Counted from the first letter of the stretch, positions 51,723-60,742 are shown. The stretch: 64,000 nucleotides of DNA from HXMU1420-13 sp965249965 (GCA_965249965.1 OZ252262.1:3348001-3412000); one strand, 5' to 3'. Numbers and translations are program-made. Notes: a model not told the origin generated them from the letters alone.

Positions 51723-52313
51723 ATGAAAGGTAAGGCATTAATTATTGTATTTGTTTTAGGGCTAATGGTGTTTTTAGGCATCAGTGTAAACAATGGGCTG
51801 GTCGAGAGAGAAGAAAATGTGGAGAGTGCATGGGCGCAGGTTGAAAATCAGTATCAGCGCCGAGCTGACTTGATTCCAAATCTGGTAAGTACCGTACAAG
51901 GTGCAGCCAATTTCGAACAAGAAACCTTAACTGCTGTTATTGAAGCACGAAGTCAGGCTACATCCATCAATGTGACGGCTGCAGATTTAAATGATCCTGC
52001 AAAAATTGCACAATTTCAGGAAGCTCAACAGCAACTTAGCGGCGCATTATCCCGCCTCTTGGTAAGTGTAGAACGATATCCTGAGTTAAAAGCCAATAGC
52101 AATTTCCGTGATCTTCAAGCTCAATTAGAAGGCACGGAAAATCGAATCTCTACTGAGCGTATGCGTTTTAATAATGCTGCACAAGGGTATAATACCTCAA
52201 TCCGAAAATTCCCAACAAGCATTATTGCATCTATTGGTGGATTTGAGCGAAAAGCTTATTTCGAAGCAGATGCAGGTGCTGAACAAGCCCCAACTGTAGA
52301 TTTTTCAAATTAA
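51723..52313 (+). CDS. LemA-family membrane protein
   Basis: A 196-residue protein with one N-terminal transmembrane helix, then a coiled-coil domain. The signature is clear: EENVESAWAQVENQYQRRAD followed by LIPNLVSTVQG, and later RFNNAAQGYNTSIRKFPTS and IASIGGFERKAYFEA. LemA proteins are N-terminus-out membrane proteins of unknown function. The next two genes encode TPM-domain proteins, the usual neighbours of LemA, so they probably act together at the envelope. Confidence 0.95.
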   Translation: MKGKALIIVFVLGLMVFLGISVNNGLVEREENVESAWAQVENQYQRRADLIPNLVSTVQGAANFEQETLTAVIEARSQATSINVTAADLNDPAKIAQFQEAQQQLSGALSRLLVSVERYPELKANSNFRDLQAQLEGTENRISTERMRFNNAAQGYNTSIRKFPTSIIASIGGFERKAYFEADAGAEQAPTVDFSN

Positions 52314-52317
52314 TAAC

Positions 52318-52370
52318 GACGAATGACGATTGACGAACAGCAACCACGCGTTCGTCGTCTGTCGTTGGTC
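52318..52370. repeat. Imperfect dyad between lemA and the TPM gene
   Basis: A 21-base left arm (GACGAATGACGATTGACGAAC) pairs with its counterpart 12 bases on, about 15 of 21 positions. Short-period ACGA-type repeats of this kind are frequent between Bacteroidota genes; origin unknown. Confidence 0.5.
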
Positions 52371-52385
52371 CATTGTCTTTAAGTC

Positions 52386-52829
52386 ATGGCCAGAATATTA
52401 TCAAAAGAACAAGAAAAGCATGTGATGGCTGCCATCGCACAAGCTGAGAAAAATACTTCAGGAGAGATCAGAGTTCACATAGAGGATCGATGTAAATCGG
52501 GTGACTCAATAAAGCGTGCAATTGAAGTTTTTAGTGAATTACACATGCACGAGACAGAGCTTAGAAATGGAGTTATCGTGTATGTAGCAATCAAGGATCA
52601 TAAAATTGCAGTTTGGGGAGATGAAGGTATTCACACACAAGTTGGTCAAGATTTTTGGAATGATGTATTAAAAAGACTTACCCGATATTTCCAGGCGGGA
52701 GACTTTGAAACCGGTTTATCCGAATCCATTTTAATGATTGGAGATAAGCTTAAAAAACACTTTCCATTTCAATCGGAAGATGTTAACGAATTATCCGACG
52801 ATATAAGCTATGGTGAATCTGATGCGTAA
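52386..52829 (+). CDS. TPM-domain protein (cytoplasmic form)
   Basis: A 147-residue protein that is mostly one TPM domain (EKNTSGEIRVHIEDRC, then ELRNGVIVYVAIKDHKIAVWGDEG). No signal peptide or membrane helix is seen. TPM domains occur in photosystem II repair factors and in YgcG proteins; their activity, possibly phosphatase, is debated. It overlaps the next gene by a few bases and follows lemA, so the three likely form one operon. Confidence 0.9.
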   Translation: MARILSKEQEKHVMAAIAQAEKNTSGEIRVHIEDRCKSGDSIKRAIEVFSELHMHETELRNGVIVYVAIKDHKIAVWGDEGIHTQVGQDFWNDVLKRLTRYFQAGDFETGLSESILMIGDKLKKHFPFQSEDVNELSDDISYGESDA

Positions 52830-53616
52830 ATTACTTTTCGCAACACTTATAATTTTCACTTCGGTACCAGTCTTTGGACAAAACCTAGACTTCCTCCCTG
52901 CCCGACCAGGTGGCCAGGTAAATGATTATGCCGATATGCTCACTCCTAACGAGGAGAACCTTCTTGAACGAAAACTCAGAACCTATCGCGATACAACATC
53001 GAATGTTATAGCGATAGCTATAATCGAAAGTTTAGAAGGCAATTCGAGAGAGGAAGTAGCAACAGAATTGTTCAACAATTGGCGAATGTGGGAAGGTGAT
53101 CGATATAATGGAGTTTTGATCCTTATATCGGAGCAGGACCGTGAATTACGGATAGAAGTTGGATACGGTCTCGAAGGCGCAATTCCAGATGCGATGGCAA
53201 ACAGAATTGTACAGGATATTTTGGTACCAAATCTTAGAAGTGGTACCGTTTATGCAGGCTTAGATCGAGCAACGAATGCAATGATACAACTTGCTTCGGG
53301 TGAGTATGACCGTACGGTTGATACCTATGATGTGAGAGGTGATGGTAGTGGCTTTCCTATCGATGTAATTATCATCATTCTAGTTATTATAATATTCCTG
53401 ATTTCAAAAGGCAGGCGTCCACGAGGTGGAAGAAGAACGCTTGGCGCCGATGATGTGATTGAAGCCATATTCTGGAGCCAGATCTTTGGCGGTGGCAGAA
53501 ACCGCGGGGGTGGCTTTGGCGGTGGAAGAAGCGGAGGCGGTGGCGGAGGATTTGGTGGCTTCGGCGGAGGCGGTGGATTTGGTTCCGGTGGTGGTGGTGC
53601 CGGTGGAAGCTGGTAG
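52822..53616 (+). CDS. Exported TPM-domain protein, YgcG family
   Basis: A 264-residue protein: signal peptide (residues 1-19), TPM domain (about residues 25-155: VNDYADMLTPNEE, then YNGVLILISEQDRELRIEVG), one transmembrane helix near 180-197, and a long glycine-rich tail from about 215 to the end. This is the YgcG layout; the glycine tail is probably disordered. The ATG at 52822 gives the best signal peptide; an ATG at 52810 adds four residues. It overlaps the preceding TPM gene by 8 bases. Confidence 0.92.
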   Translation: MRKLLFATLIIFTSVPVFGQNLDFLPARPGGQVNDYADMLTPNEENLLERKLRTYRDTTSNVIAIAIIESLEGNSREEVATELFNNWRMWEGDRYNGVLILISEQDRELRIEVGYGLEGAIPDAMANRIVQDILVPNLRSGTVYAGLDRATNAMIQLASGEYDRTVDTYDVRGDGSGFPIDVIIIILVIIIFLISKGRRPRGGRRTLGADDVIEAIFWSQIFGGGRNRGGGFGGGRSGGGGGGFGGFGGGGGFGSGGGGAGGSW

Positions 53617-53642
53617 ACCGCTTAGCGGATTATGAATATTGG

Positions 53643-53684
53643 AATTATGGATTATGAATTAAGTTCACATTCAAATCCATAATT
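53643..53684. repeat. Perfect 11-bp inverted repeat after the TPM genes
   Basis: AATTATGGATT and AATCCATAATT flank 20 bases, between convergent genes. It has a weak T-run after it and may act as a terminator for the plus-strand gene. A small CCGCT-AGCGG hairpin precedes it. Confidence 0.55.
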
Positions 53685-53699
53685 CGCAATTTTTAATCA

Positions 53700-54926
53700 C
53701 TAATTTCCAAGTGCTTGTTCGAGATCGTGGATAATATCTTCCACATCTTCAATACCAACAGCTAGTCGAACTAATCCATCCGTTATACCTGCTTGTTCCC
53801 GTATTTCAGGAGCCATAACTGAATGTGTCATCGAAGCAGGATGCTGAATCAACGTATCCACTGTACCCAAACTAACTGCCAGCGCACACAAATTCACATT
53901 ATTCATAAGTGATTTACCAGCCTCGAACCCTCCTTTCAGTTCAAAAGATATCACCCCACTAAAACCATTTTCCATGATTTGATTAGCAAGAATTGCATCG
54001 GGGTGGGAAGATAGGCCCGGGTACCATACACAATGTACATCAGGATGAGATTCTAAATATTCAGCAATGATCATTGCATTTTCCGAATGCTTTTTCATCC
54101 GCAAAGGAAGAGTTTTAATTCCATTTGTAAGCAACCAGGAATCTGTAGGACCTGCAACTCCACCAAGATTCTTTCTAAACTTGTGAAGGTGAATTTCCTC
54201 CGTTAAGTCTTTCTTCATCACCAAGGCTCCACCTATTACAGAACCATGCCCACCAATGTATTTCGTGGTCGAATGTGCTATGATATCAGCGCCCAGATTT
54301 AGTGGCTTTAAATGGTACGGTGTGGCAAAGGTATTATCTACCATAAGCAGGGCACCATATGCATGCGTAAGATCCGCAATGGCTGCTATGTCAGCCACTC
54401 TCATAGTTGGATTAGCAATACTTTCGATATACACTAATTTTGTATTGGAATGTTTTTTTAGCTCAAGTTCTAGTAAGAATAGATCTGTAATGTCAACAAA
54501 TGATGTACTCATTCCTAGTTCAGGAGCTTCAAGCTCTAAGAATTGGCTAGTGCATCCATAAAGTGCATCCTGAGCTACAATGTGCCCACCTTTTGCTGCT
54601 GCAATAATTCCGGTTGAAATTGCAGCCATCCCACTCCCAAAGGCCATACCATGGTAATTTTCGGGATCCGGCAAATCGAATGTTTCTAGCTCTGCAATTG
54701 CTCGTTCAAGTCTATCAACTGTTGGATTTCCGAGTCTGGAGTAAATATGAGATGCTCCCCCTGCCTCCCCTTGAAATGCTTTCGCTCCCGAATCAACATC
54801 TTCAAAAACAAACGTTGAAGTTTGATAAATAGGATTAATATGCGACCCAAACTGATCTTTTGGACCTTCCCCTGCATGAACCGCAGCGGTTGCAAAGCTT
54901 TTTCTTGTGGTTTTTGATGCGATCAT
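53700..54926 (-). CDS. megL: Methionine gamma-lyase-like PLP enzyme
   Basis: A 408-residue trans-sulfuration-family PLP enzyme. PLP phosphate loop residues are in YSRLGNPTVDRLE and GSGMAAI; the PLP lysine is Lys222 (STTKYIGGHGS). YGCT at residues 123-126 places Tyr123 and Cys125 where methionine gamma-lyase has its tyrosine and special cysteine, which favours breakdown of methionine to methanethiol, ammonia and 2-oxobutanoate over cystathionine synthesis. The adjoining Lrp gene, overlapping by 4 bases, parallels mdeA with mdeR in Pseudomonas putida. The cystathionine lyase alternative is not excluded. Confidence 0.85.
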   Translation of the reverse strand: MIASKTTRKSFATAAVHAGEGPKDQFGSHINPIYQTSTFVFEDVDSGAKAFQGEAGGASHIYSRLGNPTVDRLERAIAELETFDLPDPENYHGMAFGSGMAAISTGIIAAAKGGHIVAQDALYGCTSQFLELEAPELGMSTSFVDITDLFLLELELKKHSNTKLVYIESIANPTMRVADIAAIADLTHAYGALLMVDNTFATPYHLKPLNLGADIIAHSTTKYIGGHGSVIGGALVMKKDLTEEIHLHKFRKNLGGVAGPTDSWLLTNGIKTLPLRMKKHSENAMIIAEYLESHPDVHCVWYPGLSSHPDAILANQIMENGFSGVISFELKGGFEAGKSLMNNVNLCALAVSLGTVDTLIQHPASMTHSVMAPEIREQAGITDGLVRLAVGIEDVEDIIHDLEQALGN

Positions 54927-55393
54927 AGTATCGGAATATTGGTTTGCTCTTTAATTACATTGAGAACAATGCTTGTATAAAGGCGCTGAACATCAGGTAA
55001 TGTTGCCAGTTTTGTACGCATCAACTGCTCGTAATCTTGCACATCTTTGGCAACAATATGTAGTAAAAAATCTCCATCGCCGGTTGTGTTGTAACATGCT
55101 AGAATTTCGGGGATGGCTTTTACTGCAGATGTAAATTCATCCAACAAATGCAGACGATGTGCACTTAGAGTGACAGTAACAAATGCGTTAAAACCCTTAT
55201 CTACTTTCTGTGGATCAACCTTAGCTTCATATCCTGAAATAACACCTTCTCTTTCAAGTCTTCTTACTCTTTCTAACGTAGGTGTAGTGGTAAGATTTAT
55301 TCTCTCTGCCAGATCTTTATTAGAGATTCTCCCTTCAGACTGAAGAATGCGTAAGATACTCTTATCAATATCGTCTAATTTTACTTTTTTCAT
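54923..55393 (-). CDS. Lrp/AsnC regulator coupled to the methionine gamma-lyase gene
   Basis: A 156-residue Lrp protein. HTH at residues 5-60 (DIDKSILRILQSEGR, LTTTPTLERVRRLEREG), then the effector domain with NTTGDGDFLLHIVAKD near residue 108. The start of megL overlaps its end by 4 bases, so both are one operon. It probably controls this operon in response to an amino acid such as methionine or leucine; that is inference. Confidence 0.94.
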   Translation of the reverse strand: MKKVKLDDIDKSILRILQSEGRISNKDLAERINLTTTPTLERVRRLEREGVISGYEAKVDPQKVDKGFNAFVTVTLSAHRLHLLDEFTSAVKAIPEILACYNTTGDGDFLLHIVAKDVQDYEQLMRTKLATLPDVQRLYTSIVLNVIKEQTNIPIL

Positions 55394-55489
55394 GGCAGGA
55401 TTATTATGTATTTATACTATGAAAAGCGCTACCAAAAGTACATATCTACCACCAAAAGAACTAAATTTAGTTTTATATACTAAATAAAT

Positions 55490-55554
55490 AAAAAAAGCAG
55501 AATCCTAGACTATAAAACATATGCATTGCATATTCCTATAGAAAAAGATTCTGC
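55490..55554 (-). terminator. Three-tier hairpin terminator after the acyl-CoA dehydrogenase gene
   Basis: On the minus strand an outer GCAGAATC/GATTCTGC stem, a middle CTATA/TATAG stem and an inner ATATGCA/TGCATAT stem are nested and followed by a run of T. It lies 26 bases past the fadE stop. The nested layout is unusually long for a plain terminator. Confidence 0.85.
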
Positions 55555-55580
55555 CGATCTACTTAATCAGGTTCTTTGTG

Positions 55581-58064
55581 TTAAGTTACATTTTCAGAAA
55601 CTAGCCCTTCGCCGTGCGGATATCGCACTGTTTCTGCCATGTACTCCTCAAGACCAAAGTCATCCACTTGAATGGCATCATTTCTGGCAATCTCTGCCAG
55701 TTTAACTTTTTCTGCTTCTTCTTTTGTGATAATATTCATTGATACAGCTTCCTCTAACATATCTATCACTTTAGTTTTTGGAAGCTCTTTCTTTCTCACT
55801 GCACGGTGCAATGTTCGGTAAATATCATCAGCGTTATGGATTAGTTCCATGGTATATTCGTATCTGCCAACAGCATCCGTTGGATCTTTTGATAGATACA
55901 GACCATCAGTAATGTGATCTCGTTGTTCACCAAATTTTTGCATTGCTACCGCAACTTGATGCCCTAGCTTGTCTGGTGGGTAAGTTCCTATAGGATTGAG
56001 CCTACCCCATACACCTGCCAGCCTAAACACCCAGGACAAACCAGGCACATTGATTTCACTTAAAATTCCCTCAAATGCTACTTGAATTCTATAGAAGATG
56101 TAATTCATGCTCCAATGAAAGAATGCTTCGTCTTCTTTACGCCGACCTTCTGCCTCAAATCTGCGTAAGGTTGAAGCTGCCAGATACATATGACTCAAAA
56201 TATCAGCGTAACGTCCTGCAATCTTTTCTTTCATTTTAAGTGCACCACCGTAAGATCCAAGAGCTATATCAGCGTAAAATGCGAATGATGCAGATGCCCA
56301 CGATAAACGGCGGAAATATCTAGCAGCAGGCCCACTAACTGGCGAGCTTGCTAAACGACCTCTGGTTATACTTAGCAGTAATGCTCTCGCTTTATTACGC
56401 CCAACATGACCAATATGCGCCCAGAAATTTTTATCGAAAGCTTTTACATCCCCACTCATCAAAGCGTTTATCTCATTTAATGCATAAGGGTGGCACCTAA
56501 TCGCTCCCTGTCCAAAAATCATCAATGTTCTGGTAAGGATATTTGCCCCTTCTACGGTGATTGCGATTGGAAGTGATATGTAGCCATTTGCAAACACATT
56601 TCTAGGTCCACGAGAAATTCCTGAACCACCAACTACGTCCATTGCATCGTTAATAATTTCGCGGGTACGTTCCGTAAAATTGTATTTCATGATGGCTGTA
56701 ACAACTGCAGGTTTTGCCCCTTTATCAAGCCCACCGGTAGTATACTTACGCGCCGCTTCCATCATGTAGGTATATCCACCAATTCTTGCCATCGGTTCTT
56801 CGATACCTTCAAATTTCCCAATGTTTAGTCCAAACTGTTTTCGAATTAGAGCATAAGCTCCTACTACACGAGTTGCCAGTTTTGCGCCACCAAGTCCTTG
56901 TGCCGGAAGAGAAATTCCTCGTCCTACTGCCAGCGATTCCATCAGCATTCGCCAACCATTCCCTGCACCATCTTTACCCCCAATAATGGCATCAATCGGC
57001 ACAACAACATCATGGCCATTTGTAGGACAGTTATAAAACGGAACTCCTAGCGGATCGTGCCGCCGACCAAGAACCACTCCTTTAGAATTGCTTGGAACTA
57101 ATGCACAGGTTATACCTAAATCAGTGCCTTTGCCCAGCAACTTATCAGGATCAGATAATTTAAACGCTAAGCCAAGCACTGTTGAGATTGCAGCTAGTGT
57201 GATATAGCGTTTATTCCAGTTTAATTTTAGATAGAGTTCTCCATCTTCGCCTTTAAACACAACACCATTTGCTTCCATGCCACCAGCATCTGAACCTGCA
57301 TTTGGTTCTGTTAAAGCAAAACACGGCATTTCTACGCCTGCTGCTAATCTAGGTAGGTAATATTCTTTTTGCTGATCAGTTCCATAATGCATCAATAATT
57401 CAGCCGGGCCCAACGAATTTGGCACCATAACTGTCGTTGCAAGTGGGCCACATCTTGATGCTAATTTGGCAACAATCGCACTGTGAGCTGTTGCTGAAAA
57501 TTCATGTCCACCGAACTTTTTAGGGATGATCAATCCAAAGAAGCCTTCTTTGCGCATAAATTCCCAAGCTTCTTCTTTGAAATCCTTCTCAACAAAAACA
57601 TCCCAATCATTCACCAAAGAGCATAGTTTTTCAACCTGATTGTCTATAAAATCCTGTTCATCTTTGGTCAATTCAGGATAGGGTTCTGCCAGTATTCGCT
57701 TGAAATCTGGTTTACCTGAAAACAATTCTCCATCAACCCAAACTGTACCGGCATCAATAGCCGTACGTTCTGTTTCTGAAATTGTGGGCAAGAAATTTAA
57801 AGCATCCATTAATTTCATAATGGGTGCACTAATCAGGTTTCGTCGAATAACAGGTACATTAAACAGTACTACAAGGCCTGTATATGAAGCTAAAATCCAA
57901 AGTGGGGTATTGAATCCAAACAGTAATGAATATCCAAAAATCGCCCATACCCAAAGTGGCGCCCCGGTATATGCAAATGCTATTGCCAAAACAACAGCAC
58001 TCAGAATAACTGCTTCAAGCGGAAACTGAGTTAAATATCCAAACAATGATTGTATCGTTTCCAT
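55581..58064 (-). CDS. fadE: FadE-type acyl-CoA dehydrogenase
   Basis: An 827-residue FAD enzyme catalysing the first step of beta-oxidation. Three N-terminal membrane helices cover residues 15-75. The dehydrogenase core follows: GFFGLIIPKKFGGHEFSA, TEPNAGSDAGGMEAN near 255, VEGANILTRTLMIFGQGAI near 510. The C-terminal DUF1974-like domain runs from about 560 to the end. Length and domain plan match E. coli FadE (814 residues). It follows the tetR gene by 10 bases, so both are one operon, and ends at a strong terminator. Confidence 0.93.
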   Translation of the reverse strand: METIQSLFGYLTQFPLEAVILSAVVLAIAFAYTGAPLWVWAIFGYSLLFGFNTPLWILASYTGLVVLFNVPVIRRNLISAPIMKLMDALNFLPTISETERTAIDAGTVWVDGELFSGKPDFKRILAEPYPELTKDEQDFIDNQVEKLCSLVNDWDVFVEKDFKEEAWEFMRKEGFFGLIIPKKFGGHEFSATAHSAIVAKLASRCGPLATTVMVPNSLGPAELLMHYGTDQQKEYYLPRLAAGVEMPCFALTEPNAGSDAGGMEANGVVFKGEDGELYLKLNWNKRYITLAAISTVLGLAFKLSDPDKLLGKGTDLGITCALVPSNSKGVVLGRRHDPLGVPFYNCPTNGHDVVVPIDAIIGGKDGAGNGWRMLMESLAVGRGISLPAQGLGGAKLATRVVGAYALIRKQFGLNIGKFEGIEEPMARIGGYTYMMEAARKYTTGGLDKGAKPAVVTAIMKYNFTERTREIINDAMDVVGGSGISRGPRNVFANGYISLPIAITVEGANILTRTLMIFGQGAIRCHPYALNEINALMSGDVKAFDKNFWAHIGHVGRNKARALLLSITRGRLASSPVSGPAARYFRRLSWASASFAFYADIALGSYGGALKMKEKIAGRYADILSHMYLAASTLRRFEAEGRRKEDEAFFHWSMNYIFYRIQVAFEGILSEINVPGLSWVFRLAGVWGRLNPIGTYPPDKLGHQVAVAMQKFGEQRDHITDGLYLSKDPTDAVGRYEYTMELIHNADDIYRTLHRAVRKKELPKTKVIDMLEEAVSMNIITKEEAEKVKLAEIARNDAIQVDDFGLEEYMAETVRYPHGEGLVSENVT

Positions 58065-58074
58065 AATTGTAAGA

Positions 58075-58677
58075 TTAAATGGTGGTAGTTCTAACTAAAA
58101 ACCCTTGAATTATTTGCTCAATTGAATCTTCGATAAATTGCTCTTTTTTAATTCGGCTATCTAGTCGTTGATTTAAGACCACATCGATAATTCCATGTAA
58201 TTGAGCCCATATTGAATAAGCGGCGATCATTGGTTGATCCAATTCCATGATTCCTTCATCAACGCCCTGTTGAATTACAGACTCTAACAGAGCATAGCCT
58301 CGTCTGGCTTTTCGAAACTTCTCCTTGGGATATCTTCCCATTACCTCTGGTTTAACCATATATATCACCTGATATTTTTCAGGTTGTTTAATGGCAAACT
58401 CAACGTAGCTACGAATAATGGCTTCGAATTGATTTATGGTTCCCTTCACTCTTCCGGCACCAAATTCAATCGTTTCACTTAATTCCTCAACCGATTCTTC
58501 AATAATGGTGTGCACTAGATGGTCTTTATTCTTAAAGTATAAATAGATACTAGTTGCAGAAACGCCTGTTGCAGTTGCAATTTTACGCATTGACAATGCA
58601 TCATAGCCTTTTGAAAAAAGCACACTTCGGCTGGCTTCTAAAATTTTATCTCTGAGGGTAAATTCTTTTTGCGACAT
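58075..58677 (-). CDS. TetR/AcrR regulator coupled to fadE
   Basis: A 200-residue repressor-type protein. The HTH lies at residues 20-50 (KGYDALSMRKIATATGVSATSIYLYFKNKDH, residues shown in part: TGVSATSIYLYFKNKDHLV). The C-terminal helical domain binds an unknown ligand, plausibly an acyl-CoA given fadE directly downstream. A palindrome 11 bases before its start (58688-58709) is the likely operator. This arrangement suggests a self-limiting repressor of the fatty-acid gene. Confidence 0.93.
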   Translation of the reverse strand: MSQKEFTLRDKILEASRSVLFSKGYDALSMRKIATATGVSATSIYLYFKNKDHLVHTIIEESVEELSETIEFGAGRVKGTINQFEAIIRSYVEFAIKQPEKYQVIYMVKPEVMGRYPKEKFRKARRGYALLESVIQQGVDEGIMELDQPMIAAYSIWAQLHGIIDVVLNQRLDSRIKKEQFIEDSIEQIIQGFLVRTTTI

Positions 58678-58687
58678 TCAAATACAA

Positions 58688-58709
58688 GGTTAACAGTGTT
58701 AAGTTAACC
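58688..58709. promoter_or_regulatory. Palindromic operator candidate of the TetR regulator
   Basis: GGTTAAC and GTTAACC flank eight bases; within it TTAACA-g-TGTTAA is a perfect 13-bp palindrome at 58690-58702. It lies 11 bases upstream of the tetR start, where a repressor would block transcription. Confidence 0.7.
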
Positions 58710-58736
58710 ATCTACTCGAAAAAATCAAGGCATTGA

Positions 58737-59393
58737 TTAGTCTAATGAAAAAGAAATAAATTGAATTGTTCGCCCTTTCTTTAAATGAAGCCCTTCGTAG
58801 TAGGTTTTAATGTTAAGTTGTGGGTCATCAGGACAATCTTTGTATACATCTGCAACCTTTCGATGAAGTTTTAATCCCTGATTTTCGATTGTTTCCAAGG
58901 TAAACACATACAATTCTGGACTATCAGTTTTGAGATTGATCTTAGCTCCTTTCTTTAATAATGGCCGATAGAGTTCTAAAAACTTTGGTGAGGTTAGTTT
59001 CTTTCGATCTTTTTTTAATTGAGGATCTGGGAAAATAATCCAGATTTCATCGATCTCATCCTCCTCAAAATATTGATCTAAATGATCAATATATGCTCGG
59101 AAAAAGCGCACATTTTTTAATCCCAACTCCAGTGCTTCATTCGCTCCAACCCACAATCGATTACCTTTCAAGTCGAATCCGACATAATTTTTGGCTGGAT
59201 TTTGCTTTCCTAAACCAATTGAATATTCACCCTTACCACAGGCTAATTCTAATACTATTGGGTTTTCATTTTTAAAAATGTCGGATCTCCATTTCCCTTT
59301 TGGAAACGGATTAGCACTGTTATAGTCGGTCCAAAGAAACACATTTTCCATGTTTCTCAGAGCTTCCATTCTTGCTAGTTTAATTTTTGGCAT
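58737..59393 (-). CDS. trmB: tRNA (guanine-N7-)-methyltransferase TrmB
   Basis: SAM-dependent enzyme that makes m7G46 in tRNA. The 218-residue product shows VLELACGKGEYSIGLGKQNP (SAM-binding motif I), FVGFDLKGNRLW, the motif IWIIFPDPQLKKDR (family signature with PDPxxKxxR) and LKTDSPELYVFTLE. The ATG at 59393 starts two bases after the pdxH stop, so it is preferred to a TTG upstream inside pdxH; both genes are translationally linked. Chemistry is not related to pdxH, so this may be chance pairing. Confidence 0.94.
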   Translation of the reverse strand: MPKIKLARMEALRNMENVFLWTDYNSANPFPKGKWRSDIFKNENPIVLELACGKGEYSIGLGKQNPAKNYVGFDLKGNRLWVGANEALELGLKNVRFFRAYIDHLDQYFEEDEIDEIWIIFPDPQLKKDRKKLTSPKFLELYRPLLKKGAKINLKTDSPELYVFTLETIENQGLKLHRKVADVYKDCPDDPQLNIKTYYEGLHLKKGRTIQFISFSLD

Positions 59394-59395
59394 AC

Positions 59396-60040
59396 TTAAG
59401 GCGATAGCCTTTTTATTTGCCAATCAACCCCTTCTAGTTTGTAAATAACTCGATCATGGAGTCGGCTAGGTCTTCCTTGCCAAAATTCAAAATATGTAGG
59501 CGTGATACCATAGCCTCCCCAATATTCCGGCTTTGGAACATTACCCTCTTCGAAATTCGCAAGTTTCGACTGAAATTGATTGTCTAAGTAATTGCGATCA
59601 GGTACTTCGCTGGATTGTTTAGAAGAGTGTGCCCCTATTTGGCTAAGGTGAGGTCTGGATTTAAAGTATGACTCACTTTCTTCAAAGGATAATTTATCGG
59701 CTATTCCATTAATCTTAACCTGTCGCTCTAGTTCTTTCCAAAAAAAGCACATGGATACTTTATTGTTATTGGCAATATCCGTTCCCTTATCACTTTCGTA
59801 ATTCGTATAGAATTTAAAGACATCACCTTCTAATCCTTTTAAAAGAACAATGCGGTTTTGTGGTTGCGAGTTTTGGTTTACTGTCGCAAGATTAAAAGCA
59901 TTCGGTTCCATTACATCGGAGTCTAGTGCTTCTTGAAACCATCTCTTAAATTGTTTCAACGGATTTTGATCAACATCCGTAACGTCCAAACTATGTTTTG
60001 TATAATCCAGCCTTAGTTTCTGGATTTCTTGTTCGTTCAT
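59396..60040 (-). CDS. pdxH: Pyridoxamine 5'-phosphate oxidase
   Basis: FMN enzyme that oxidises pyridoxamine or pyridoxine 5'-phosphate to PLP. The 214-residue protein has QNRIVLLKGLEGDVFKFYTN with the FMN-binding segment YESDKGTDIANN, then CFFWKELERQVKING (signature WxxLxRQVRI-like) and, at the end, EFWQGRPSRLHDRVIYK. Length is normal. PLP made here feeds the many aminotransferases in the window. It is followed by trmB and preceded by a thioredoxin-like gene, all on the minus strand. Confidence 0.95.
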   Translation of the reverse strand: MNEQEIQKLRLDYTKHSLDVTDVDQNPLKQFKRWFQEALDSDVMEPNAFNLATVNQNSQPQNRIVLLKGLEGDVFKFYTNYESDKGTDIANNNKVSMCFFWKELERQVKINGIADKLSFEESESYFKSRPHLSQIGAHSSKQSSEVPDRNYLDNQFQSKLANFEEGNVPKPEYWGGYGITPTYFEFWQGRPSRLHDRVIYKLEGVDWQIKRLSP

Positions 60041-60042
60041 TG

Positions 60043-60624
60043 CTAGCCAAAATAATGGGGTTCATTCCCCGGTTTCCATTTTATGTTACAACCAATACTT
60101 GGTATTTGATTTTCCAAAGGATCGTTGCCGTCAATTAAATTATTTAATGCTCTTCTTAAATCAGAGCCCGTTACTTCAATTCCATTTCCAGGGCGACTTT
60201 CGTCAAATTGGCCACGATACACTAAACTTAATTTCTCATCATATACATAAATATCAGGCGTGCACGCAGCTTCATATAGCTTTGCAACCTCTTGAGTTTC
60301 ATCAAATACGTACGGAAATGGATATTCCTCATCCTGAGCTACCTTCTTCATTTCCTCTGGGGCATCCTGTGGATATTTTTCTATATCGTTCGAACTGATT
60401 GCAATAAACCCAATTCCCTTTTGGATATACTCGTTAGCAATTTCTACCAATTTTGTATTTAAGTGTTTTACATAAGGGCAATGATTACATATGAATAAAA
60501 TCACAATTCCTTTTGAGTCCGATGCGTAATTCACGAGATTTACATTCCCACCTGTAACGCTTTTAAGTATGAATGAAGGGGCCCTAGTCCCTAGAGTAAC
60601 CATTGTAGATTCTGCCGCTGCCAT
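60043..60624 (-). CDS. Thioredoxin-like AhpC/TSA-family protein
   Basis: A 193-residue soluble thioredoxin-fold protein with no signal peptide. The CxxC-type motif is FICNHCPYVKHLNTKL at about residues 44-59. PDIYVYDEKLSLVYRGQFD is typical of this small family of redoxins often found in marine bacteria. It likely acts in thiol reduction or peroxide defence in the cytoplasm. It ends 2 bases before pdxH starts, so both may be in one operon. Confidence 0.87.
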   Translation of the reverse strand: MAAAESTMVTLGTRAPSFILKSVTGGNVNLVNYASDSKGIVILFICNHCPYVKHLNTKLVEIANEYIQKGIGFIAISSNDIEKYPQDAPEEMKKVAQDEEYPFPYVFDETQEVAKLYEAACTPDIYVYDEKLSLVYRGQFDESRPGNGIEVTGSDLRRALNNLIDGNDPLENQIPSIGCNIKWKPGNEPHYFG

Positions 60625-60742
60625 TTCTCTTAAATTTTATCAAAATTTGAATTTTCGAATAGCCAAATATCAAGCATCAAATATACAAATTTTTGGAGTG
60701 CTAAGCGTAATACAGTTAAAAGTTTAGTTTGGAAAGGAAGGA

